Source: Vitis vinifera
Lineage: Eukaryota > Streptophyta > Magnoliopsida > Vitales > Vitaceae
Direction of reading: 5' to 3'
Assembly (NCBI RefSeq): GCF_030704535.1
Contig: NC_081819.1
Span: 19,812,001 to 19,876,000, forward strand
Length of the DNA: 64,000 nucleotides
A program made the translations under genes and the position numbers. The notes under the pieces are model-generated. The model did no database searches and was not told where the DNA came from. It was given only the letters and a program-made list of their open reading frames with translations. Every line of letters begins with the position of its first letter. Position 1 is the stretch's first letter. Positions 1-12,330 of the stretch are shown in pieces.

Positions 1-1330
1 CAATCATGAAAGGATACAAAGTTGTATTTTTATAAGTTCTTTTTTGAAGCCTTTTTAAAAAGTAGATAATAAATTTTAAATCTTAATGTAAGGCAAATTG
101 ATCGTAAATCACATTAAGTCAGTCTTTTTCATCATATAATCCATAAAAGGAATAACATAATGTCTTGATATACATTGTTAAATCCTGATAAGATGAGAAA
201 AAGAATTTAAAAAGGGATTTCAAATTTTGATTAAAGGTAAGCAATTATTTTTTTATTATGTATTTACACAAAGTAGTAGAGATGGTTTGAATATTTATTA
301 GAATATCTCTTGAGTATTCTTATGATTTTCTATAGAATATTTCTACTCTCATTTTTCCTCCATTTATGATAGATATAGAATTATTGTTATATATTGCACC
401 ATGATATAGCATGAAAAATTGCCTTACATTTGATAAGCGTTTAAAAAAAAAAAAATTAATATCGATGATATGACAAATTCCAAAATCCTTATATATTAAT
501 AATTAATAGATATGACAAGACCATTAAGAGGACACACCCCATCATATATTTTAATATATACAATTCAAGACTACATATATGCCAATTTATAAGTAAACAA
601 GGATACCTTTGTTTAATTATTACCATACAATGAAGACAACCCATATATGTTCATCTTATGTTTGAAGCCACGCCTTAATGACAAGTCTCTGTCATTAATT
701 TCAAACGCACACACCAAAAAAGGGAAAAAGAAACTGGAGGGTCTAAAGGAATATGTAAATAGGCGTATGGTTTGGAATTAGGCAATATGACATATAATCA
801 AAGGGATTTTGATGAGCGGCCTAATGTCCCCAAGCCATCATTTGTTTTCTTGCCATGACGGGCCATGAAAGCGCAATACCTCCGACCCCATCATCTCTTT
901 CTTGTTGCGGTGGTTGCACAAGGAAAATGCATGAAAGAGAGAGAAGACAGTGGAATATGGAGAGACTTTTCCTTGGAGATTTTTAAGGTCAGGGGTCGTA
1001 GTTTTGATGGGAGCTTTCCCTCTGCACTCTTGTTGCCCACAACGTCCTAGTGGGGTCCTGCGTGCGGTCCTGCCTGTGGGGCATACATACCTCTACTATT
1101 ACTCATTTCCAGAATTCCAAGGACCGCACTCCTTTTTTTTTTTTTTGGTTTAATCCCATTTCTTTTTGCCTATAACAATGCCCTTTCCCCATCTGTGCGG
1201 GTGGGTGGGCCTTCTGGAAGCATAGTAAATTTAAAACTAAACCCCCATTCAACAAAAAAAAGTTGCCCATGTACCAGTGATCGCCATGAAAACAAAGCTT
1301 TTTCTCGTGTGAGTTTACCATTTTATGTCC
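1..1330. other. AT-rich 5' flank of the NAC gene
   Basis: No supported gene. The stretch is AT-rich up to about 800, then more mixed. Short open frames around 865-1330 have no recognisable family and include homopolymer runs. It is the presumed upstream regulatory region of the NAC gene that starts at 1509. Confidence 0.5.
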
Positions 1331-1339
1331 CAACCCACA

Positions 1340-1347
1340 TATAAATA
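1340..1347 (+). promoter_or_regulatory. Probable TATA box of the NST1-like gene
   Basis: The sequence TATAAATA lies about 165 bp before the ATG at 1509. A start of transcription near 1370 would give a leader of roughly 140 bases. The spacing is plausible; there is no other evidence. Confidence 0.5.
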
Positions 1348-1508
1348 TTCCCCAGCTACATACTCATTTGGGTGCACCAACTTGTCCCCTCACATTTTCT
1401 ATAAGATTCTCAGCTTTTCTCTTCCTTCCCTACCTCTTTTCATTAATGCTTTGATCAGCTCTGATAATTACTACTATTTTGAGACCATCTTTCATTTTCT
1501 CTAGTTAA

Positions 1509-2909
1509 ATGCCAGAAAGTATGAGTATATCTGTGAATGGGCAGTCTCAGGTCCCTCCTGGCTTCCGATTTCATCCCACTGAAGAGGAGCTCTTGAACTA
1601 CTACTTGAGGAAGAAGGTTTTGTATGAGAAGATCGACTTGGACGTAATTCGTGATGTTGATCTGAATAAGCTTGAGCCATGGGACATTCAAGGTTGTGCT
1701 TCATATTTAGTTCATCGCCTCTCATTCTTTTCTCTTAATTTTGCAATTCTTGTTGAATATTCCATCAAGATAGCGTGTATCTTCCCCTTTGTGATGTTCA
1801 TATCGGCTTGGGTTTTTGCAGAGAAGTGTAGAATAGGATCCACCCCTCAAAACGATTGGTACTTCTTCAGCCACAAGGACAAGAAATATCCAACGGGAAC
1901 CAGGACTAATCGCGCCACTGCAGCTGGGTTTTGGAAGGCCACAGGCCGTGATAAGGTGATATACAGCAGCTTCAAACGGATTGGAATGAGGAAGACTCTG
2001 GTGTTCTATAAAGGCCGAGCCCCACATGGCCAAAAATCTGACTGGATCATGCATGAGTACAGACTTGATGATAACACCAATGATACCCAGGTCAGCCATT
2101 TGATTTTTCAGCTTAGTTTTGGCTTGAAATTTCAGTTTGGAGTAGTGTTCCATTGACCTTACAAACTGGGTTATAATGGTAACCTGCAGGTCTCTAATGC
2201 TGTGGCAGAAGCACAGGAAGAGGGGTGGGTGGTTTGTCGTATCTTCAAGAAGAAAAACCATCACAAAACCGTAGAAAGCAGTAGCCCTATGAGTTCGTCA
2301 TCCATCACTGCAGAGACAAGGACCCAGTTGCTGAATTCAAGTGATGAGGGAGCTCTGGAGCAGATATTTCAGCATATGGGGAGGACATGCAAGGAGGATA
2401 ACAATGAAGCAAACAACAGCAGAAGATTTCTGAGGTCCATTGACACAGTCATCAACAATGGCAGTACCCTCCATGACAGATTCATGAAGCTTCCAACACT
2501 AGAGAGCCCAAACTCCACAAGTAGCCAAAACTGTTACCAGCCCATCCATGTCCAGATGATCCCAGAGAATGAAGCAGCTCCCATCACCCCCCACCCAGTC
2601 TACCACTTGGACACGGGCCTGAATGATGACTGGGCAGCCCTTGATAGGCTTGTGGCTTCTCACCTGAATGGTCAAACAGACACCTCCAAGCAACTAGCCT
2701 GCTTCAATGACCCCTCCATGCCTTTCTCTTCACCCACTGATCATAATGATCATGACTCCCAGCTGCTGCAGCCACGCTCCTCATCATCAACCACCAGGTC
2801 TTACCACCCCACTCAGGACTACAACACTGAAATCGACCTCTGGAGCTTTACCAGATCATGTCTGCAATCATCTGACCCGCTATGCCACATCTCCAACACT
2901 CCATCATAG
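1509..2909 (+). CDS. NST1: NAC transcription factor, NST1/SND1 type (secondary wall master regulator)
   Basis: Three exons read by eye: 1509-1692, 1822-2090 and 2190-2909, all with GT-AG introns, giving 390 residues. The start [12 protein letters not shown] matches the NST1 style of N-terminus. The NAC domain runs from about residue 15 ([13 protein letters not shown]) to about 173 ([11 protein letters not shown]). It contains the DNA-binding WKATGRDK segment and the YYLRKKV segment typical of the NST/SND/VND group. The C-terminal half is a serine/threonine-, asparagine- and glutamine-rich activation region ending near a WSF motif. In Arabidopsis, NST1/NST3 switch on MYB46/83 and the genes for cellulose, xylan and lignin of fibre secondary walls; the same nuclear role is inferred here. 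The intron positions are those usual for NAC genes. No frame damage is seen. NST1 rather than NST2 or NST3 is a best guess from the N-terminus. Confidence 0.95.
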
Positions 2910-5504
2910 CAGGAAACCCCTACATACAATAATGTAATGATATCATTCTAGTTGTTTAAGTCAGCACCTTCTTATCATTTCAGCAGTACTTATATCTATA
3001 TGTTTTAATTTCACATAAATAAATAAGCCGAGGATCCGAAGAATGGGCGCCATTGCCAACCCTCATCTTCACTTCATCACTATGTCTTCCATCTTCCCAT
3101 TACAAAATGGTTACATTTTGTTGTATATCATCACTTCGTACAAAACTAATCACCATGAATGATTCTCCACAGTATCCATTCACAAAAGTAGTGGAAAAAA
3201 ATTATTCAAAAAATGTACTCGTTCAACACATGTAATCATAGTCTCGATTCTCAAACTCCAAAAAAGATGAAAGACGTATATATTTATGGTGATTAGACTC
3301 ATTTGTCTTGGTTTGTCCGTTTGCTTAAGGCCGTGCGCCCACGGGGCCACAACTCAAGCGGTCAATGCTCGGGACATGGGGGTGTCCCAGATTCCCGGCC
3401 AGAGAGATGCAGTAATCGATGAAGATGAAGCACGAACCAAGGTGACGCGTGGCGCCACTCAGGTCGTTATCTATGAGAAATGGTCAGTTTAATACTCGAT
3501 TGCGGTGGGGAAATCAGACCCATTTGTTTCCATAACACCCTGATTTTTGCGGGCGTAGGGGGGTGGAAGATATTTTCAAAAGGGAATGTCAGTCCCATGT
3601 CCAATGTCCAGTGTCCAAACCGATCAGAAGGTGGAACAATGAAGGGAAATCAAGAAATTAGCGGAATTCTAGGCCATGCCACCTACCACATTCCCCACTC
3701 ACTCACACATACGAAAACTAATGCTACGTACGGTACTAAAAGAGAAAGCCACTTTCATTGTAGAAAATTTGTTTGTCCAATTGTCTTTGACTGACAACTA
3801 GCATCACCTGACCATGTCCCCACCCACTTCCCAAAAATCTTCTTAGATATATAAAACAAAAACTTGTTAGAAGTTTTGTGAAGATGAAGCCAACCCAGCT
3901 TCTTCCTCCCAACCAATTTTAAAGTTGCTTTTCCATCATCCATCTTTTTTAAAGACTGAAATCATCAATTTTGTCACTAAACCCACTTTCAATAATTATT
4001 ACTCTCATTAATGAAAGGCCATTGCCACTTTTGAAATTTTGAGACAGCAGCTTGTAGAATTAATACGTACCATTAATCTTGATATAAATTCTACTTCATA
4101 CAAAAAATTGAAATGAGAAATAAAAACTTTGAAAACAGTTTTCTATTCTCGGAAAAAAAAATTTTAACAATTTTTTTTTTCCTTTTTCAAACCTAAAATA
4201 AGGTGTTTTTGAAAAATATATTTTAATTATTTTTACAATTATTTTTGAAAAATAATCATGCAAAAAGGGACAATGATTGAAAAAGTGCTAAATAAAAAAG
4301 TTACCTTTAAATAATATTTAAAAATATAAAACAATATATTTCAAAATTTTAAAAGAATTTATTTTACAAAATATAAAAAAACAGTTTTGAAACTTAATTC
4401 CCAAAGAAAACCAAAATTTTTCTTAAACGTCTATTTGGATGTTAACAAAGACAAATTTGAATTCATATTCAACATAATGAAGATAAACATGCAAATTAGG
4501 GAGAACTATATCAAATGGGGAAACAAACATTCACAAAAAAGATACCAAATGAAGAAACAAACATTCAAATTGTGGAGAGGTGACTCAAATCCAAAACCTC
4601 TCAGTCAAATCAAATTCTAATACAATGTTGAACTATTAATTTTCCTAAAAGGTTAAACTTGCAAGATTTGAGGTTAATACGTATATCATGCTTTTTAACA
4701 TAAATGAGAGTATTTGTTGTGGCTTTTCGACGAAAGCCATGAGGTGGAAGGTTGGACATATATTCCCCTAAACTTTTCCTTGAAAACATTCCAAAAGGCC
4801 AAATGCCTTTTCAGCCAACTGCTTGATCATAATCCATGATCCTTACCTTGTGAGAATGGGCTAGATATGTCTATGCATCAGATAGTTTTCACGACAGACC
4901 TAAAGTAAACGAAAGCAAAACAAGTAGTACATGATTATTGTTGGTGTGTTGTACCTCAAGCGAAAACTACACGTTCAACTGTGGCCATCTTTATCTGGAA
5001 TTCGTTTTCACACCATGGAAACAGGAAATAATCTATGACCAAAGTGGAGCCACAAACATACGCCTTGTGGGATTCACCGACAAAATACACCTACATAATA
5101 ACTGAACTTGTTGATGACAGATTAAGAATTAATCTCGACATTATGCCTTCCAGGCAGATAATGGTGGTTGGGGAAGGACTTTGAAACATGGGGTTGCTGT
5201 CGATGAGTCATGATTTCCACAAGCCATTCATCATAATTAGGAAAATTACATGTATAATCAGGGCTCAAAATCAGTGAAAATTAGTCGTGTTAGGTAGAGG
5301 GTGGGGTCGTGTAATTCAGGCAGGGGGTTACATCTAGATCTAAATGGGGGCACATTCAATAATTAATAGCTAGATGAATTGAAGGGTTGGCTTTGGGCGC
5401 CAATCTCCTTTGAAAATCAGTGCCCAAGAATCAAATCTTCCAGGATGTTGATGTGATTAAAAGCTTTGATACCTTACTTTTAATTTTGAGTACTATATAT
5501 ATAC
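2910..5504. other. Intergenic stretch, no gene recognised
   Basis: The first 100-150 bases are probably NAC 3' UTR. The rest is AT-rich except a more GC-balanced patch at about 3320-3640, whose open frames (68 and 104 codons) match nothing I know. Regions near 4130-4400 have the poly-A/poly-T texture of decayed MITEs. Confidence 0.4.
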
Positions 5505-6618
5505 ACACATATTTATGTGTTTCTTTTTTCTTTTTTGCTTGGACATTTATCATCTTGTTGCTAACTTTCCACTTGTGAAGGAGGCAGCACGTGCTTTGCA
5601 ATTTCTTAAGCATTGATGGCTGCTGCCCAAGATGGATCATGCTGCCAAACAAAAATTTAATTCAAGCTTTTATAAGAAGGAAATAATTAAAGAAGGATTT
5701 GCAATCTGAGACGGAAATATCTTAGAAGTATGATGAGTATCAAAATGAATGAAATCTATAAAAAGAAGTTCTACTACGTAGTTTTCCATGGAAGTATCTT
5801 ATAAGTATGATGAGTATCAAAATGAATAAAATTTATAAAAAGAAGCCCTACAACGTAGTTTTCCATGGAAGTATCTTGAAAGTATTATGAGTATCAAAAT
5901 GAATGAAATCTATTTTCAATGTTCTTTTCGAAAAAACCTAACTCTCTAACTATTACGTGATCCCCCATAATTCAATAACTTGTCTTTTTCTTGGGTCAAG
6001 AAATAATTTTTATAGATATATATACTTATTGCAAATGTGGACTCATATAGAAAAATACACATATTTACGTGTTTCTTTTTTCTTTTTTGCTTGGACATTT
6101 ATCATCTTGTTGCTAACTTTCCACTTGTGAAGGAGGCAGCACGTGCTTTGCAATTTCTTAAGCATTGATGGCTGCTGCCCAAGATGGATCATGCTGCCAA
6201 ACAAAAATTTAATTCAAACTTTTATAAGAAGGAAATAATTAAAGAAGGATTTGCAATCTGCTTATAAGACGGAAGTATCTTAGAAGTATGATGAGTATCA
6301 AAATGAATGAAATCTATAAAAAGAAGCCCTGCAATGTAGTTTTCCATGGAAGTATCTTAGAAGTATAATGAGTATCAAAATGAATGAAATTTATAAAAAG
6401 AAGCCCTACAACGTAGTTTTCCATGGAAGTATCTTAGAAGTATTATGAGTATCAAAATGAATGAAATCTATTTTCCATGTTCTTTTCGAAAAAACATAAC
6501 TCTCTAACTATTACGTGATCCCCCATAATTCAATAACTTGTCTTTTTCTTGGGTCAAGAAATAATTTTTATAGATGTATATACTTATTGCAAATGTGGAC
6601 TCGTATAGAAAAATACAA
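5505..6618. repeat. 551-bp tandem duplication with nested ~77-bp repeats
   Basis: Two head-to-tail units, about 5505-6055 and 6056-6618, are nearly identical: the marker TTCTTTTTTCTTTTTTGC occurs at 5521 and 6072. Each unit contains three tandem copies of a segment of about 77 bp (GAAGTATCTTAGAAGTAT and following), starting near 5714, 5791 and 5869 in unit 1 and near 6272, 6349 and 6427 in unit 2. The high similarity suggests a recent duplication. No coding frame spans it. Confidence 0.85.
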
Positions 6619-6950
6619 GTGCTAGAAATCAATGATTGTGGCCAAGATTCAAAAGAAACCAAGAAGCACCTTGAGCTTAGGCTATGGAAAATTTGCTACA
6701 AACTTACTCTTCTAGTATTAGATTTTTAATCAATCTACATCTTTGTATACTTATTTTTTTTAAATAACTTTTAAAATATAAATACAAATAATAAAAAATA
6801 ATTAAAAAATAATTTCTAAAAATATCATATTTTTTATTCTTAAGGACAAAGAATAAAAAATAGTTTTTGATTATTAAACATGTTTTCTTGGTTTTTTTTA
6901 TTTAAAAGATAGAAAATTATTAAAAATTTGGTTTATTTATTTATTTATCT

Positions 6951-6970
6951 CTCTCTCTCTCTCTCTCTCA
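6951..6970. repeat. (CT)n microsatellite
   Basis: About ten CT dinucleotides preceded by ATTT repeats. Confidence 0.9.
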
Positions 6971-7498
6971 TTGGATACTTCTTTGGTATAGGTATCCAAG
7001 CATGCAAGTTTGGCTGTCTGGTTGCTGGCTTGTACCATTGCTTTTGTCCCACAATACAAGGATGAGGAATAATGAAGGACTAGAACAAACTAACTCATTA
7101 TTAAACATAGATGAGTAGGGTGATACATGATTCTAAATTGTTGTTTTTCCATAGGCATGGAGCTATATTGTTGGAGAACTGGTCATGATCGGGTTTATCT
7201 TAGGTAAAAGTAGTTAGGCATTTGTTTTTTCTTCCAAAGGTGATGGTTTTAAGCTAATTGAAGTACCATTTTCATTAATTAAGGCTGGAAATATGGGCAC
7301 TATGGTGACCAAAAGGTAAAGATTTTGATGTCAGTTGATCCCCCCACTTAACCTGCTTAAGGATGTATCACATTTATACATAGCCCTACTCCTCCTTTCC
7401 CCATAATATATTTATTTATTTGTATCTTTATCATATGATTTCATATGCTAAAGTTCAATATAAATAAAATGTTGTTATAATTATTTATATATTTTTAA

Positions 7499-7657
7499 CC
7501 CTGAGGGGTAACTCAGTTGGTCCGGTCTTGGGTTTGCTCCCCAATGATCACCAGTTCGAGTCCCCTCAGGGCCATTGGAGGGTTACCTGGTCGTTAGCTT
7601 CAAGGTCCCGTGGGATTAGTCGAGGTGCGCGTAAAGTGGGTCGGACATCCGTGGTTA

Positions 7658-7665
<8 letters not shown>
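7499..7665 (+). mobile_element. tRNA-derived SINE (Au-like)
   Basis: A pol III promoter is visible: an A-box-like GTAACTCAGTTGG at about 7507-7519 and a B-box-like AGTTCGAGTCC at about 7553-7563. The tRNA-related head is followed by a unique body containing GTCGAGGTGCGCGTAAAG and an A-rich tail that runs into an (AT)n tract. The body resembles the widespread plant Au SINE family from memory; the family name is tentative. A functional tRNA is excluded because the second half does not fold back as an acceptor stem and there is no anticodon arm in context. Target-site duplications are obscured by the AT-rich flanks. Confidence 0.75.

Positions 7666-7668
<3 letters not shown>

Positions 7669-7712
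<44 letters not shown>
7669..7712. repeat. (AT)n microsatellite
   Basis: Perfect AT dinucleotides directly between the SINE tail and the next LTR-like element. Confidence 0.95.
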
Positions 7713-7716
<4 letters not shown>

Positions 7717-8934
7717 AGCCCAAGGGTTCTCCTAATCGAGTTTTGATGATAACAAACCATGGTTAAGTGACTAATTGGTTTAATGATTAAGAATCTCAGG
7801 TATAAACTCGAAAATTCATCAAATGACCAAATGGATACAAGATCGAGACGCTTGGAAGACTTGTGATCATAGGAAACTAATGTAAGATGAATGCATGAGT
7901 GCACTTCGGATTTTCATACGTTTCATGCATCTTAGAAAACTCAGTTTATTCTTTAAAACTTCGATTTCATTAAAACCCAAGTTTTTAACTATTGTACCTT
8001 AGGCAAAATGTTTTATAACTGGCTTAATAATTCACCTAAAGACCTTGCCTAAGTGTTAGAAAATAAAGGAATTAAAAAAATAGGTTTTCGGGGCCAAAAA
8101 GGCTCAACCGGTCGAGACTATGGCCAACTGGCTCAACTGGCTGAGGAACCGGTCAACCGGTTGTACTCGTCCGGTCGATGATTGGTCGAGGATGCACCAA
8201 AACCTTCTCTCTCTCCTAGTGGCATTCTCTTCCCGATAGAGGTGATTTTCTTACCGGTCGAGGACCTGTTGAGGCAACGGTAATCTGTCATGTATTAAAT
8301 GCTCAAACGGCTAGTGAACCGATTGACCCCTAGCTCGACCAGACGAGGTTACCTTTTACTGTTTTGACTCCCAAGCTTAGAAACCTATAAATTGAGAGTT
8401 CCACTTCATTTATTGATAAGAGAACACTTGCATTCAATAGCCTACCTACCTGTTCTTGATCAAAAAGCTCTCATTTCTTTCATTAAATCACCACTTGCAT
8501 ATTCTTTAGTGCACTCTTGTGTGTCATCCTAGCTTTATCTTGTATTTGAGTTATCCTTATGCTAGGTTGAGGGATTATATCTTGTAAAAATCTGAATGTT
8601 TAAGCCTTTAAGAGGTTTGAATCTTGAAGAGGTTGTGTAAGAGCCCATTGGAGCCGGAATCCAAGTATAAAAAGATTGGAAGCTTAGTTGAAGTTTCAAG
8701 TTAGTGGAACCCTCACTTGGTTAGGAGGTTGAGGAGAGTGGACGTAGGTAATAAAGTGCCGAACCACTATAAACCCGAGTTTGAATTATCTAAACTCTAT
8801 CTCTTTACTTTGCTTATATTGTGTTTGAATTTTTTGTTATTGAAAAGATTTTAAAAACCCAATTCACCCCCCCCCCCCCCCTCCCCCTCTCTTTTGGGTG
8901 TTTTTCTTAACTAAGTACAACCTTTGTTTTCTCA
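7713..8934 (+). mobile_element. LTR-like element, family A (copy 1)
   Basis: The element begins TGTTAGCCC and contains TTTTGATGATAACAAA near the 5' end, repeated CAACCGG/GGTCGA motifs in the middle, then GCCGAACCACTATAAA and a C-rich run near the 3' end. Two relatives lie at 16275-17524 and, inverted, at 62597-63022. The 3' end is taken at CTCA 8934 because TATAT precedes and follows the element, but the site is an AT repeat so this is weak. No protein-coding frame is present. It reads as a solo LTR or non-autonomous LTR element. Confidence 0.6.
8868..8883. repeat. Poly-C run inside the LTR-like element
   Basis: About 15 consecutive C residues. The related elements have shorter C runs at the same place, so this is an expansion of a family feature. 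Confidence 0.85.
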
Positions 8935-8939
8935 TATAT

Positions 8940-10173
8940 ATATATATATATATGATATCATGCGAGTATCACAGTTTCACTACGATTGAATTAATGGTTT
9001 ATAAAGATGTAAAAATGTGGTTTGATTGATTATTAAAAGAAAAATTAATCAAACTAGTATGATAGATTTTTGCTTGAATCAAAACTAAACCAATTTTTTA
9101 TTGATGAGAAGACTAAAGCAAACTGACCTTACTTAAGGTTAGTTTAGTTCAATTTAATTGATTGACTTAATGCAAATTAATTTAGGTTTCAAGTCTAATT
9201 AGTTTTTAAACCTAACTTGTATTTAAAGTTCAAAATACATTCAAAACATTTAGGTTAAAATAAAATAAATTGATTTAAAATTTATTTAACAATGATCAAA
9301 TAACAATAAATTACTTTAATAAAGCCTCCAAAATATATGTATAATAATATAAAAAAAATCTTTCAACACAAAACAATTATAACCCATGAAAATATAAGTT
9401 TTAAAATATCGATTTAATTTATTTATATCAATTAGAAGGTAAGAAAATTGAAAAACAAATTAATTAAATTGGTTTTCATAATTCTCCAATCAAATTGACC
9501 CTTTAACAATTGTTGAAAACCAAGTTGATTTGACATTATCAAAGTTTCCACTCTCACTTATACCCTAATTTGACCAAAAGAATCATGATTCAATGACTTT
9601 TTTTTTATTTCAGTTATGGTTGGTGTTGAAAATATTGTTTTGTGATGTCATATTTAATAATATTATACTAATACCCAAAAATGCAAATCAATAAGAAATG
9701 TAAATTTTACGTCTTACTTAATTTAACTATAACACTTTTTGAAAACATTGAAAATATTTTCATAACCTCTTTGTAAATTTTATTATTATTATTATTTTTG
9801 TATTATTATTATTTATTTATTTATTTTATAAATTTTATAACCTCTTTTTTTTTTTTTTTCAATTTACTCCATATTAGGCTTTTAGTTATTAGATTTTGCT
9901 ATACAATCTAAACCATTGATAATGAAATTGGGTATGATTTGAATTTCATTTCATTATCATATGATTTCGTTGTCTATCTTTATTTCGGGTTATTTGATTA
10001 AAAGAGTTTTTGAAAAGTTAATTTTAGAAATTTAAAAGTTTGAAGACACCATTACTTCTCTCTCTGCTTTCTTAATCAACTGTTTGTGATGAGCTCAAGC
10101 ATTTGGACAGTCTTATTCATGGACAAAGAGGCCTGGTCACAGACTCACGTCTACTTGGGCTAATGCAAACGTC

Positions 10174-10228
<55 letters not shown>

Positions 10229-12000
10229 TTATTTTTTTCTAGCTACTTTTAATTCAATATTTATTTATTTTGTCCAAATAAAAAAATGAATTAAAGTATT
10301 AATTCAACTTATGTTAAAAATGAATATTAAAATTATTTTGTCTTATAATAATTTTTGTTTCATTAAAAAAAATTGTTTCATAATTTAAAAAAATCATTTA
10401 TCTTTAATTCGCATATAATTATAAATTTATTTATTTTTAATAAGATTTAACTTAAATTTTATTTCATATTAATATAAATCAAATTTATAATTTTTTATAA
10501 AATAAAAATAAGACATTATTTTTAAAACCAATACAAATTCTTTTATCCAAGTAAGTTTTTTATTTTTTATTTTTAAAAACTATTTTTTAAAACATCTTGC
10601 CTAATATTCTTGTTTTTAAAAAATTCTAAAAAACTGGTTTTTGTTCTTTATTTTAGAAATAAATTTTAAAAAACACTATCAAACAAATCCTAAATATTTT
10701 CAATTTTCATTTATTATATATTATTTTAAAGACTTTTTTATATTACAAATAAATTAATTTTTTTATATGAAACTTATACTTATATATTCTTTTACTATAT
10801 AATTTTTATTTTTAACAAAGGACATATTTTCCTTATATTTTTAATTATATTATTATTAGGATAAAAATTAAGAAGTTATGTGGCATATTGATTCGTAATT
10901 TTTTATTATAAAAAAATATTCTACGTAAGAAATTAATTATTTAATTATTAAATATAATAATAACATCCTTACAAATAAATAAAAAAATCTATTATTTATT
11001 ATTTTCTTGATAGCATAATGGGAATGACATGTAGTGTTTACCAGTTACATAGACATTGTTTAGACCAATGGGCTTTGGGCTCACAACTAATTTGGATCAT
11101 GTGGTCTTGGTTTGGGCTTGCTTGAATTCCTTCTAAGCTTTGATAGTTGGACTGGAAGTTCTGGGGCCCACAAACCATTCAGACCAGATAAAGGCTTCTG
11201 TTGGGTGCCACAACGTGTTTTCCAAAATTCCTAATAAAATTATTAACACCTTATTTAGTAATTGTTTTCATAAAATAATTTTTAAAAACAGATTTTTGGA
11301 ATAATTTTTAAAAATTGTTCTATAATATTTTATAAAATAAAATATTATTTAAAAACTTAAAATATTTTTAATATTTCTAATGTTTATAAATATATTTTAA
11401 AAATAATTTTTATACCTAGTGTTTTTTTTAATGATTCTTTATATATACCTAATTATTTTTTAAAACCATAAAAACAACTTTAAAAAAACTAAAAAAATGT
11501 TTTCCAAAAACATTATAACTAATTATTTTTAAAAATATTGAAACCTATTTTTTAATATTTTGTAAAATAAAAGTCTGGAATCTGAAATGTTTTTAACTTA
11601 TTTTTAAATATGTTTTTTAATGTAATGTAAAGTAAAAGTTGATTTAAAAATAATTTTTTAATTGTAAAGAATGTTTTTCATTTTTTTTAATTTGCTATGA
11701 AAACATGATGTTGGTCCATTAATTGTTTGGAATAAGAGGAAAACAAATATCATTAATTTACAATTTTTTTTCAACAGCCCTGTTAATTGATAGCTTTATT
11801 TTAGGAATATTCCAAATTAATTATATAGAAATAAAAACAAGAAAATTCCAAAAAAAAATTAAAAAGAAAAAAATTATTTTTACAGATTACTTTAAAATAA
11901 TTTAAATATATTTTAAATTTTTTACTCTTCAATATAAAAAATAATAATAATAATTTAAAAATTATTATTTATTTACATTTTTTTAATTTTTTTTTACGTA
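8940..12000. other. AT-rich intergenic region
   Basis: No gene recognised. Holds a (TA)n tract at 10177-10223 and, from about 11240 to 11650, decayed MITE-like sequence with repeated TTTTTAAAAA blocks. A patch at about 11010-11220 is less AT-rich but has no readable frame. Confidence 0.5.
10177..10223. repeat. (TA)n microsatellite
   Basis: About 23 perfect TA dinucleotides. Confidence 0.95.
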
Positions 12001-12330
12001 AAAAAATTGAAAAGGTTCTTTCCTGTGGCTGAAACCAAGCATGGCGGGAGATTCCATGAACAAACCCCTCCACGTCGTGATCTCTGCCCACTGTTTTTCG
12101 TCTAGGGCTTTTGTTTTTCTGTTTTCTCGCAATAGCTTCAGACATATTTCGAGGAAGCATCGTTTGTTCTGCGTTGTGGTTTTGATCGAAGTGGGCTTGT
12201 TTTCTCCCGTTTTGTTTTGTTTTTTGTTTGTTGTTGTTGTTGTTGTTGTTGTTTTTTCCAGAATGCAGTACTTTGGTTTTTCTGTTAATGAAATGGAAAT
12301 TATGTGTAATTGTCGGAAAATTTACTAAAT
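12000..12330 (+). other. Probable 5' leader of the kinase-like gene
   Basis: A GC-richer patch after 3 kb of AT-rich DNA, with leader-like sequence and a GTT microsatellite at about 12226-12252. An open frame of 95 codons starts at 12041, but it is low in complexity towards its end and resembles no family. I treat it as untranslated leader or promoter of the gene that continues at 13567. Confidence 0.35.

Noticed and set aside
1722-2264. 180-codon minus-strand ORF over the NAC gene
   Set aside because: Antisense shadow that crosses both NAC introns; no family signal.
5560-5640. miR164- or miR167-like sequence (GCACGTGC, ATCATGCTG) in the tandem repeat
   Set aside because: Only partial matches with mismatches and a gap, and no long precursor-type hairpin around them; likely chance.
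7499-7570. A tRNA gene
   Set aside because: A- and B-box-like motifs are present, but no cloverleaf closes; the sequence continues as a SINE body.
12041-12328. 95-codon ORF as a separate gene
   Set aside because: It runs through a GTT microsatellite, has no family resemblance and sits where the leader of the kinase-like gene is expected.
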